Shown here: positions 36,953 through 44,500 of the stretch, piece by piece
Numbering within the stretch: the first letter of the stretch is position 1
Layout: each line of letters begins with the position of its first letter
Assembly: GCA_963719135.1 (NCBI GenBank)
Contig: CAVRAZ010000002.1
Coordinates: 1 to 64,000 of the forward strand
Direction: 5' to 3'
Length of the DNA: 64,000 nt
Source: CAVRAZ01 sp963719135
GTDB lineage: Bacteria > Pseudomonadota > Gammaproteobacteria > DSM-19610
Translations under genes and position numbers: made by a program
The notes under the pieces: generated by a model
Databases searched by the model: none
What the model saw: the letters and a program-made list of their open reading frames with translations, nothing else
Told to the model about the DNA's origin: nothing

Positions 36953-37165
36953 TCAGGCGCTGCGCGCGCCGACAACTTCTTCACGCGCGATCGAAAGCAC
37001 TTCCGGCGCCACGATGCCGACACGGGACTGGCTGCCGCTGATCCGCGTCAGCGTAATGCGGATGGGGCCTAGCTCGAACAACTCGCGCACCGTCATGTCC
37101 GGGCGCATCGTTTCCGCGGGATAGATGAAGATGGATTCCCCGACCCGTCGAGTAAGTACCAGCAT
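36953..37165 (-). CDS. csrA: CsrA-family RNA-binding regulator, insertion variant
   Basis: A 70-residue CsrA relative (E. coli CsrA is 61). The ends match: MLVLTRRVGESIFI at the start and SRVGIVAPEVLSIAREEV at the end, including the LTRR and REE RNA-contact residues. Between strands 1 and 2 there is an insertion with the sequence MRPDMTVRELFELGP. Such inserted forms occur as extra CsrA paralogues in gammaproteobacteria and may have different RNA or protein targets. It sits between the AraC-type gene and tRNA-Pro. Confidence 0.85.
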   Translation of the reverse strand: MLVLTRRVGESIFIYPAETMRPDMTVRELFELGPIRITLTRISGSQSRVGIVAPEVLSIAREEVVGARSA

Positions 37166-37345
37166 GATTGCCTCCTGAATCGTTCGCCGGACGAGACTTT
37201 ATTACACATGATCGACGATAACTCTGAGGAGCGGCAGGACGTTAATCCCGGCGCGCCATTCTCTTGGCTCCAGGAATCAGGACTGCGCGTGTAACGGGAA
37301 GGCGGGTCGGGAAACCGGCGCCACGGCCGGCAATACAGCGCAAAT

Positions 37346-37422
37346 TGGTCGGGGTGACAGGATTTGAACCTACGACCCCCGCCTCCCGAAGGCGGTGCTC
37401 TACCAGGCTGAGCTACACCCCG
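37346..37422 (-). tRNA. tRNA-Pro (CGG)
   Basis: Read on the minus strand, a complete cloverleaf: acceptor CGGGGTG with CACCCCG, an anticodon stem CCGCC/GGCGG around TTCGGGA, T arm, and encoded CCA. The anticodon is CGG, reading CCG codons. A CCA end is encoded at 37346-37348. Confidence 0.96.
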
Positions 37423-37440
37423 AAATAAGAAACCTGCCAC

Positions 37441-38443
37441 TCAGTACGTGCGGTTCACCGAGAATTCCGCCAGTCCGAACAAGGCATCCTTATAGGGTCC
37501 GGGCGGCAGCGGCGCCAGCGCCCTGATGGCCAGGTCGGCCTCGTCCTGAGCGGCCTGCGAAGTGTACGCGATGGCTCCAGTCGATTCAATCGCCTCCAGG
37601 ACGCTGTCCAGTTGACCGGCACCGCCCTGTTCAATGGCCTTGCGGATGGCCGCGGCCTGCGCCGGCGTCCCCTGTCGCATCGCATGGATCAGCGGCAGGG
37701 TGGGTTTGCCCTCGGCGAGGTCGTCGCCGACGTTCTTGCCGATCTCCTCGGCGGAAGACATGTAATCCAGCGCGTCGTCGATCAACTGGAAGGCCGTGCC
37801 CAGATGCATCCCGAACCGGGCCAGGCCGTCTTCGACTTCGCTGCTCTGGCCGCCCAGCACCGCGCCGAGTTGCGCGGAAGCCTCGAACAGCTTGGCGGTC
37901 TTGTAGCGGATAACGTCCCGGTAGCGCTGCTCGGTGGTGTCGGGGTCATGACAGTTCAGCAGTTGCAGCACCTCGCCTTCGGCGATGGTGTTGGTGGTCT
38001 TGGCCATGACTTCCATGACCCGCATACTGCCGATGCTCACCATCATTTCGAATGCGCGTGAATAGAGAAAGTCGCCGACCAGTACCGCCGCCTCGTTGCC
38101 CCAAAGCGCGTTGGCCGTCTGCCGGCCGCGGCGCAGCTCCGACGTATCCACCACGTCGTCGTGCAGCAGCGTCGCCGTGTGTATGAATTCGATGACCGAT
38201 GCAAGCTCGATAGGGTGGCCGCCCTGGCAGTCGCAGGCGCGCGCCGAAAGCAGTACCAGGAGGGGGCGGATGCGCTTGCCGCCGCTGCTGACGATGTAGC
38301 GCCCCAGCTCATTGATCAGTGCGACGTTCTGACTGCAGGCGTTCGAGGATGAATCGGTCGACCGCCTCCGAGTCGCTTCGCACCAACTGGCGAATCTGCT
38401 CGATCTGTGATTTTACTGATTGTTTTTTAAGAACTTCCTGCAT
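37441..38443 (-). CDS. ispB: Octaprenyl diphosphate synthase IspB, frameshifted near the N-terminus
   Basis: A trans-prenyltransferase making the ubiquinone side chain. The first Asp-rich motif LLHDDVVD and the second QLIDDALDY are intact, and GGKRIRPLLVLL precedes them. The N-terminal piece, from ATG 38443 (MQEVLKKQSV to FILERLQS), is in one frame, and NVALINELGRYIV onward in the +1 frame; the change falls near 38331-38335. No start codon lies in the second frame before the family core. Without the shift the enzyme cannot be made, so a sequence error or recent mutation is likely. Confidence 0.88.
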
Positions 38444-38521
38444 ATTTTTATGTCGGCGAAAAGCTCCTGTCGAGGTACTAGTCTAACCACGCTGCGGCTT
38501 CCGCGCCATCCTGGGGCCCGA

Positions 38522-38550
38522 TTGACCTTGTCGGTGAGTCTCAGTAGAAT
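38522..38550 (+). promoter_or_regulatory. Sigma-70 promoter for rplU-rpmA
   Basis: TTGACC at 38522-38527 and TAGAAT at 38545-38550 are separated by 17 bases, a near-consensus promoter. It lies 44 bases ahead of the rplU ATG and points into the ribosomal operon. Confidence 0.75.
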
Positions 38551-38593
38551 TCCCGCTCTTTTGAAGCGCTGTCAGTATTTTGGAGATTCAGCC

Positions 38594-38905
38594 ATGTATG
38601 CGGTTATCGTATCCGGCGGGAAACAGTACAGGGTCGCCCAGGGCGACAAGGTCCGGGTGGAGAAGCTGGAGGCCGCCGAAGGCGATGCGGTCGAACTGGA
38701 CAAGGTGCTGATGATCGCCGACGGCGACAATATCAAGATCGGCGCGCCGTACGTGTCCGGCGGCAAGGTCACGGCGCGGGTCAGCGGGCACGGTCGCGGC
38801 GAGAAGGTCGAAATCATCAAATTCCGCCGGCGCAAGCACTACATGAAACGCCAGGGCCATCGTCAGGCGTACACCGAACTGGAAATCACCGGCATCTCGG
38901 CATAA
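38594..38905 (+). CDS. rplU: 50S ribosomal protein L21
   Basis: A 103-residue ribosomal protein, full length: MYAVIVSGGKQYRVAQGD at the start, and the conserved KFRRRKHYMKRQGHRQ near residues 75-90. It binds 23S rRNA in the 50S subunit. It is followed 28 bases later by rpmA, the usual pair, behind a good promoter at 38522-38550. Confidence 0.98.
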   Translation: MYAVIVSGGKQYRVAQGDKVRVEKLEAAEGDAVELDKVLMIADGDNIKIGAPYVSGGKVTARVSGHGRGEKVEIIKFRRRKHYMKRQGHRQAYTELEITGISA

Positions 38906-38933
38906 CGGTTCGCTGGAACAGAGGTAATTCCAC

Positions 38934-39191
38934 ATGGCACACAAGAAAGCAGGCGGCAGTACCCGTAACGGCCGCGACTCCGAATCCAAACGACTGGGCG
39001 TCAAGCGCTACGGTGGCGAGTCGGTGCTCGCCGGCAACATCCTCGTGCGGCAGCGTGGCACCCAGTTTCACCCCGGCGTCAACGTCGGGTGCGGCAAGGA
39101 CCACACGCTGTTTGCCAAGGCCGACGGCGTGGTGAAGTTCGTCACGCGCGGGCAGCGCAACCGGAAATTCGTGGATGTCGTAGCGGGCTGA
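38934..39191 (+). CDS. rpmA: 50S ribosomal protein L27
   Basis: An 85-residue L27: MAHKKAGGSTRNGRDSESKR at the N-terminus, which reaches the peptidyl-transferase centre, then LGVKRYGGESVLAGNILVRQRG. No N-terminal cleavage extension like those of Firmicutes is present. Cotranscribed with rplU. A terminator follows before obgE. Confidence 0.98.
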   Translation: MAHKKAGGSTRNGRDSESKRLGVKRYGGESVLAGNILVRQRGTQFHPGVNVGCGKDHTLFAKADGVVKFVTRGQRNRKFVDVVAG

Positions 39192-39215
39192 TCCGCGCCG
39201 GCTGGCAGCCAAGAG

Positions 39216-39241
39216 GCCCCGTCAGTGTACGGGGCTTTTTT
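39216..39241 (+). terminator. Terminator after rpmA
   Basis: GCCCCGT and ACGGGGC pair around a six-base loop, followed by six T. It may attenuate rather than fully separate obgE, which starts 44 bases later. Confidence 0.8.
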
Positions 39242-39284
39242 GTGGCTGCCGACAGGCCGGGCAGCACCCGGAATCGCACACGTC

Positions 39285-40322
39285 ATGAAATTCATCGACG
39301 AAGTCAGTATCCAGGTCAAGGGCGGCGACGGCGGCGGCGGTTGTGTCAGCTTTCGCCGCGAAAAGTATATCCCGTTCGGCGGACCGGACGGGGGCGACGG
39401 CGGTGACGGCGGCAGCGTGTGGCTGGTCGCGGACGCGGAGCTGAATACATTGGCGGACTTTCGCTACACGCGGCGTTTCGACGCCGAACGCGGCGAGAAC
39501 GGACGCGGCCGCAACTGCACCGGAAAGAGCGGCGAGGACCGTCTGATCCCCGTGCCGGTGGGCACGCTGGTCCGCGACGAAGAGACCGATGAAACGATGG
39601 GCGACCTGGTGCGGCCCGGCCAGCAACTGCTGGTGGCGCGCGGCGGATTCCACGGCATCGGCAATGCGCGCTACAAGAGTTCGACCAACCGCGCGCCGCG
39701 CCAGTCCAAGCCGGGCACACCGGGTGAGCAGCGCCGCCTGCACCTCGAACTCACACTGCTGGCCGACGTCGGACTGCTAGGAAAGCCCAATGCCGGCAAA
39801 TCCACCCTGATCCGTGCGATCTCCGCGGCGCGTCCCAAGGTCGCCGATTACCCGTTCACCACGCTCTATCCCAACCTCGGCGTGGTGCGGGTCGGCGCGC
39901 ACCAGAGCTTCGTGGTCGCCGACATTCCGGGGCTGATCGAGGGAGCGGCCGAAGGTGCCGGTCTCGGCGTACAATTTCTCAAGCATCTGTCGCGCACCGG
40001 CCTGCTGCTGCACCTGGTCGACATCGCGCCGGCCGACGGCGGCGACCCGGTCGACGACGTCAAAGGCATCGCGCGCGAGCTTGGCTACTTCAGTACCGAA
40101 CTGGGGCGACGCGAGCGCTGGCTGGTGCTCAACAAAACCGACCTGTTCGAACCCGCCGCCGCCGCAGCCGTATGCGCGGACATTGTCGGGCGCTTGCAGT
40201 GGACGGGGCCAGCGTTTCAAATATCCGCACTGGGCAACCAAGGTTGCGATGAACTGGTCAGGGCGATCATGACTTATCTGGAACAGAGGCGCGAGGCGCC
40301 GCCGGAGGAGGCCGCGCGATGA
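39285..40322 (+). CDS. obgE: GTPase ObgE/CgtA
   Basis: A 345-residue essential GTPase involved in 50S assembly and stress responses. The glycine-rich Obg fold (KGGDGGGGCVSFRREKYIPF) occupies residues 1-158. G motifs: GKPNAGKSTLI, DIPGLIEGA and NKTD. The usual acidic C-terminus is short here. The TGA at 40320 overlaps the proB ATG (ATGA), so translation is coupled. Confidence 0.96.
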   Translation: MKFIDEVSIQVKGGDGGGGCVSFRREKYIPFGGPDGGDGGDGGSVWLVADAELNTLADFRYTRRFDAERGENGRGRNCTGKSGEDRLIPVPVGTLVRDEETDETMGDLVRPGQQLLVARGGFHGIGNARYKSSTNRAPRQSKPGTPGEQRRLHLELTLLADVGLLGKPNAGKSTLIRAISAARPKVADYPFTTLYPNLGVVRVGAHQSFVVADIPGLIEGAAEGAGLGVQFLKHLSRTGLLLHLVDIAPADGGDPVDDVKGIARELGYFSTELGRRERWLVLNKTDLFEPAAAAAVCADIVGRLQWTGPAFQISALGNQGCDELVRAIMTYLEQRREAPPEEAAR

Positions 40323-41449
40323 CCGCCGGCGCTCATGACGTGGCCGCCGGCAGGCGCTGGGTCGTGAAAATCGGCAGTTCGCTGCTGACGGCCAACGGCG
40401 TCGGCCTCGATATCGGTGCTATGCAGGACTGGGTGGCGCAGATCGCGGGATTTCGCAAGGCGGGCCGCGAGGTCGTGCTGGTGTCGTCCGGCGCGGTTGT
40501 CGAAGGCATGTGTCGTCTGGGCTGGACCACGCGCCCCAACGAACTCTACGCCTTGCAGGCCGCCGCCGCGGTCGGCCAGATGGGTCTGGTGCAGGCGTAC
40601 GAGTCCTGTTTTCAACGACACGCGATTCATACCGCGCAGGTCCTGCTGACGCACGACGACCTGACCAATCGCACGCGCTATCTCAACGCCCGCAGCACGC
40701 TGAAGAAGCTGTTGAGCCTCGGCGTGCTGCCGGTGGTGAACGAAAACGACACTGTGGCCTGCGACGAACTGCGCTTCGGCGATAACGACACGCTGGCGGC
40801 GCTGGTCGCCAATCTGGTCGAAGCCGACGTACTCGTGATTCTGACCGATCAGGCGGGACTCTACGACCGCGATCCGCGTGCCGACGCAGGCGCCACGCTG
40901 ATGTGCGACGTGCAGGCCGCCGATCCGGCACTGGTGGCCATGGCCGGCGCTACGAGCAGCAGCGGGCTGGGCCGCGGCGGTATGGCGACCAAGGTACGCG
41001 CGGCGGAACTGGCGGCGCGGTCCGGCGCGACCACCTGGGTGGCGAGCGGATCGGAACCCGATGTGCTGACCCGGCTGCTCGCGGGCGAGGCGCTGGGCAC
41101 GCGCTTCCACGCTGCACGCGGGCGCCTGGTCGCGCGCAAACAGTGGCTGGCCGGTCATCTGCAGGTCAAGGGACGCCTGACGCTGGACGACGGGGCGGTC
41201 CGCGTGCTGCGCCAGTCGGGGTCCAGTCTCCTGCCGGTTGGTGTTACGGCGGTCGACGGTCTGTTCAAGCGCGGCGAGGTGGTCAGTTGCCATGCGCCCA
41301 ACGGCGACGGCGTCGCGCGGGGGCTGGTCAACTACAGCGCCGACGAGGTACGGAAAATCATGGGCAAGCCCAGCGACCGGATTCAGACCATTCTGGGCTA
41401 CGTCGACGAACCCGAGCTGATCCATCGCGACAATCTGGTGCTGCTGTGA
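40319..41449 (+). CDS. proB: Glutamate 5-kinase
   Basis: A 376-residue kinase, the first step of proline synthesis. The amino-acid kinase domain has WVVKIGSSLLT near residues 14-24, VSSGAVVEGM near 57-66, NENDTVA and GRGGMATKV, and a PUA domain occupies the last 100 residues. The PUA domain is common in proteobacterial ProB. The start overlaps the end of obgE by four bases, a standard obgE-proB arrangement. Confidence 0.97.
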   Translation: MTAGAHDVAAGRRWVVKIGSSLLTANGVGLDIGAMQDWVAQIAGFRKAGREVVLVSSGAVVEGMCRLGWTTRPNELYALQAAAAVGQMGLVQAYESCFQRHAIHTAQVLLTHDDLTNRTRYLNARSTLKKLLSLGVLPVVNENDTVACDELRFGDNDTLAALVANLVEADVLVILTDQAGLYDRDPRADAGATLMCDVQAADPALVAMAGATSSSGLGRGGMATKVRAAELAARSGATTWVASGSEPDVLTRLLAGEALGTRFHAARGRLVARKQWLAGHLQVKGRLTLDDGAVRVLRQSGSSLLPVGVTAVDGLFKRGEVVSCHAPNGDGVARGLVNYSADEVRKIMGKPSDRIQTILGYVDEPELIHRDNLVLL

Positions 41450-41468
41450 GGGCCGGGCCGCGACCGAC

Positions 41469-41493
41469 AAAAAAGCCGGTCGAAGACCGGCTT
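41469..41493 (-). terminator. Terminator of rpsT
   Basis: GCCGGTC pairs with GACCGGC around a three-base loop, with T on the minus strand from the A run at 41469-41474. It lies about 25 bases beyond the rpsT stop and also sits just after proB, so it may act both ways. Confidence 0.82.
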
Positions 41494-41517
41494 TCGCAAG
41501 ACCGCGTCAGGGGTGGG

Positions 41518-41787
41518 TCATCCGGCCTGGATCGCGCGGATGCGCTGATTGAGGCGGCTCTTGTGGCGCGCCGCCTTGTTCTTGTGAATCAAGCCCTTGC
41601 CGGTCATGCTGTCGATGATCGGCACGGCTTTGCGGTAGGCCTCGCCGGCAGCCTGGGCGTCACCGGCCGTCACGGCCTTGAGAACGTTCTTGATATAGGT
41701 GCGCAGCATCGAACGCTGTCCGGCGTTACGCAGACGACTGTTCACCGCCTGGCGTGCGCGCTTTCTTGCCTGTGCCGTGTTAGCCAA
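41518..41787 (-). CDS. rpsT: 30S ribosomal protein S20
   Basis: An 89-residue S20: MANTAQARKRARQAVNSRLRN at the start, then KNVLKAVTAGD, and HKNKAARHKSRLNQRIRAI near the end. It binds 16S rRNA in the 30S subunit. It is a single leftward gene, divergent from murJ; its promoter may be TTGACA-N17-CAGACT within 41824-41852. Confidence 0.98.
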   Translation of the reverse strand: MANTAQARKRARQAVNSRLRNAGQRSMLRTYIKNVLKAVTAGDAQAAGEAYRKAVPIIDSMTGKGLIHKNKAARHKSRLNQRIRAIQAG

Positions 41788-41823
41788 GGTAAAACTCCGG
41801 GTCGAAATATGAGAAAGCGCGGA

Positions 41824-41852
41824 AGTCTGCTAGGTTTCGCCGCAATTGTCAA
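41824..41852 (-). promoter_or_regulatory. Possible rpsT promoter
   Basis: On the minus strand a perfect -35 TTGACA (41852-41847) is followed after 17 bases by CAGACT (41829-41824), a weak -10. The distance to the rpsT start is about 37 bases. Only the -35 is strong. Confidence 0.4.
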
Positions 41853-41876
41853 TCCGGCCGGCGCGCGGAGGGGCCG

Positions 41877-43442
41877 GTGAGCGGTTCGGCCATCCGCAAC
41901 ACGCTCGTCGTCGGGTCCATGACGCTGGTCTCCCGGGTTCTGGGCATGGTCCGGGACATGGTGTTCGCACGGCTTGGGGTCGGGGTCGGGATGGACGCCT
42001 TTTTTGTGGCGTTCAAGATCCCCAATTTCATGCGCCGCCTGTTCGCGGAGGGCGCCTTCTCGCAGGCCTTCGTGCCGGTACTCACTGAATACAAGGCCAC
42101 CCGGTCACCGGGCGACGTGCAATTCCTGGTCGACCGGGTGGCCGGTACCCTGGCCGGGAGCCTGGGGCTGCTGACGCTCGCAGGGATGCTGGCCACCCCG
42201 TTGCTGGTGGTGTTGTTCGCGCCGGGTTTTCTCGACGATCCGGTCAAATTCGATCTGACGGCGTTCATGCTGCGCCTGACCTTTCCCTATCTCCTGTTCA
42301 TGGCGCTGGTGGCGTTCGCCGCAGGCATCCTGAACAGTTACGGCCGCTTCGGCATGGCGGCGCTCGCACCGGTCTGGCTCAATGTCGTCCTGATCGTCGC
42401 TGCGCTTTGGGTGGCGCCGAAGCTGGATCGGCCGGTGCTCGCGCTGGCCGCCGGCGTGCTGGTCGCGGGTCCGGTGCAGTTGGTGTTTCTGCTGCCGGCG
42501 CTGCGTCATCTGACGCTGCTGCCGCGGCCGCGCTGGGGGTGGAAGGACCCCGGCGTGCGCAAGGTGTTGCGACTGATGGGGCCCGGTATCCTCGGCAGTT
42601 CGGTGGCCCAGATCAACCTGTTGTTCGACACGTTGATCGCGTCCTTTCTGGTCACCGGCAGCGTGAGCTGGCTCTATTACGCCGACCGGCTGGTCGAGTT
42701 TCCGCTGGGGATTTTCGGCGTGGCGCTGGGCACGGTGATACTGCCGATGCTCGCAACCCGGCACGCCAAAGGCGAACAGACGGCGTTTTCCGCGACGCTC
42801 GACAAGGGCTTGCGGTGGGTGTTGCTGATCGGTCTGCCGGCGACGGTCGGCCTTGTGGTGCTCGCGAGGCCGGCCGTGGCAACACTGTTCCAGTACGGCG
42901 ACTTCGAGCGCGTGGACGTCGAGATGTCCGGCCTGGCCCTGGTCGCCTTTGGCATCGGTCTGCCGGGATTCATGTTGGTCAAGATCCTGGCGCCGGCATT
43001 CTATGCGCGGCAGGACACGCGTACGCCCGTGCGGGTGGCCGTGACCGCGATGATCGCCAATATGGTGCTGAATCTGCTGTTCGCGGTGCCCATGGTGCTG
43101 CTCGGCGTCACCGGCGCGCATGCCGGGCTTGCGCTGGCGACCGCGCTGGCGAGTTATCTGAACGCCGGTCAGTTGTATTGGCGGTTGCGCGCAAGCGCTA
43201 TCTATCTGCCGCAGCCGGGCTGGCGGGTGTTCTATGTCAGACTCGGCACCGGCTGTGCCGTGCTGGCCGGTGCGCTGTTGGCCGGAACGCCCGACCTGCC
43301 GGCATGGCTGGCCATGCCGGGGCCGGCGCGTGCACTGGTACTGGGCGGGTGGATAACCGGCGGCGTGGCACTCTATCTGGTGACGCTGCGCCTTACCGGT
43401 GTGAAGCTTTCAGTGTTGTGGGCGCCGGGTCGCAGCGGCTGA
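41877..43442 (+). CDS. murJ: Lipid II flippase MurJ
   Basis: A 521-residue polytopic membrane protein, about 14 hydrophobic segments, of the MOP exporter superfamily. Motifs: RVLGMVRDMVFA near residues 20-31, FKIPNFMRRLFAEGAFSQAFVPV near 46-68. MurJ moves lipid-linked peptidoglycan precursor to the periplasmic face. It lies between rpsT and ribF, the common gammaproteobacterial order. The ATG/GTG choice at 41877 (GTGAGCGG) follows GGGGCCG. Confidence 0.95.
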   Translation: MSGSAIRNTLVVGSMTLVSRVLGMVRDMVFARLGVGVGMDAFFVAFKIPNFMRRLFAEGAFSQAFVPVLTEYKATRSPGDVQFLVDRVAGTLAGSLGLLTLAGMLATPLLVVLFAPGFLDDPVKFDLTAFMLRLTFPYLLFMALVAFAAGILNSYGRFGMAALAPVWLNVVLIVAALWVAPKLDRPVLALAAGVLVAGPVQLVFLLPALRHLTLLPRPRWGWKDPGVRKVLRLMGPGILGSSVAQINLLFDTLIASFLVTGSVSWLYYADRLVEFPLGIFGVALGTVILPMLATRHAKGEQTAFSATLDKGLRWVLLIGLPATVGLVVLARPAVATLFQYGDFERVDVEMSGLALVAFGIGLPGFMLVKILAPAFYARQDTRTPVRVAVTAMIANMVLNLLFAVPMVLLGVTGAHAGLALATALASYLNAGQLYWRLRASAIYLPQPGWRVFYVRLGTGCAVLAGALLAGTPDLPAWLAMPGPARALVLGGWITGGVALYLVTLRLTGVKLSVLWAPGRSG

Positions 43443-43515
43443 TGGGCCATGACAACGATCGTCCAACCGTTATAATCGCAGGTTTGGGGTGGTCGAATCG
43501 GGCTTGCGTCGGACG

Positions 43516-44457
43516 ATGGAGCTTATCAGGGGTCTGCACAATTTGCGGCCGCGGCACCGTGGCTGTGTGGCGACCATCGGCAATTTCGATGGCGTCCACC
43601 GCGGGCATCAGGCGGTGCTGGATCAGCTCAGGCGGCACGCGGCGCGACTGCAGGTGCCCGCCTGCGTGATCTGTTTCGAGCCGACACCGCAGGAATATTT
43701 TCTCGGCGAAGCGGCGCCCGCGCGGTTGAGCCGCCTGCGCGAAAAGCTGGCCGCGTTCAAACAACACGACATCGACCGGGTGCTGTGTCTGCAGTTTGGC
43801 GTTGCGCTTGCCGCGATGGAGCCGGATGACTTCATTGCGCGCATCATCGTCGACGGTCTGGGTGTTAGGCACTTGGTGGTCGGCGACGACTTCCGGTTTG
43901 GCCGCGAGCGCCGGGGTGATTTTGCGCTGCTGGCACGGCGCGGCGAACAGGTGGGCTTTCCGGTGGAGAAGACGACTACCTTTATCGAGGACGGCCAGCG
44001 CGTCAGCAGCACGCGCGTGCGCGAGGCGCTGGCGGTCGCCGCGTTCGATCAGGCCGCGCAGTTGATCGGCGCGCGTTACCGGATTTGCGGGCGGGTGGCG
44101 CCGGGTGACCGGCGCGGGCGGTCGCTCGGATTTCCCACCGCCAACGTCTATCTTCACCGGAGCACCACGCCTCTGTCCGGCGTGTTTGCGGTCAAGCTGC
44201 ACGGCGTGGAGCGCTATCCCCTGCCGGGCGTCGCCAATCTGGGGGTGCGGCCGACGGTGTGCGGGCGGCGGCGGATGCTGGAGGTTCATCTGTTCGATTT
44301 CAACCGTTCGATCTACGGCGTTCACGTCGAAGTGGAATTTTACAGAAAATTGCGCGACGAGAAGAAATTCGAATCGCTCGAAACGCTGAGACAGCAGATA
44401 GGACTGGATGTGCTGGCCGCGCGTGAATACTTCGACCCGAGTACCCGCGCGGTCTGA
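43516..44457 (+). CDS. ribF: Bifunctional riboflavin kinase / FMN adenylyltransferase
   Basis: A 313-residue enzyme making FMN and FAD. The N-terminal nucleotidyltransferase has GNFDGVHRGHQAVLDQL near residues 22-38 and VGDDFRFGRERRGD near 119-132. The C-terminal kinase domain has GFPTANVYLH and GVANLGVRPT. ATG 43516 is used; nine upstream codons lack similarity. It is followed by ileS 43 bases later, in the usual ribF-ileS-lspA order. Confidence 0.97.
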   Translation: MELIRGLHNLRPRHRGCVATIGNFDGVHRGHQAVLDQLRRHAARLQVPACVICFEPTPQEYFLGEAAPARLSRLREKLAAFKQHDIDRVLCLQFGVALAAMEPDDFIARIIVDGLGVRHLVVGDDFRFGRERRGDFALLARRGEQVGFPVEKTTTFIEDGQRVSSTRVREALAVAAFDQAAQLIGARYRICGRVAPGDRRGRSLGFPTANVYLHRSTTPLSGVFAVKLHGVERYPLPGVANLGVRPTVCGRRRMLEVHLFDFNRSIYGVHVEVEFYRKLRDEKKFESLETLRQQIGLDVLAAREYFDPSTRAV

Positions 44458-44500
44458 CTGGCGCGGCATGCGCGCGACCGGCAAGTAATGGATAAGCGAT

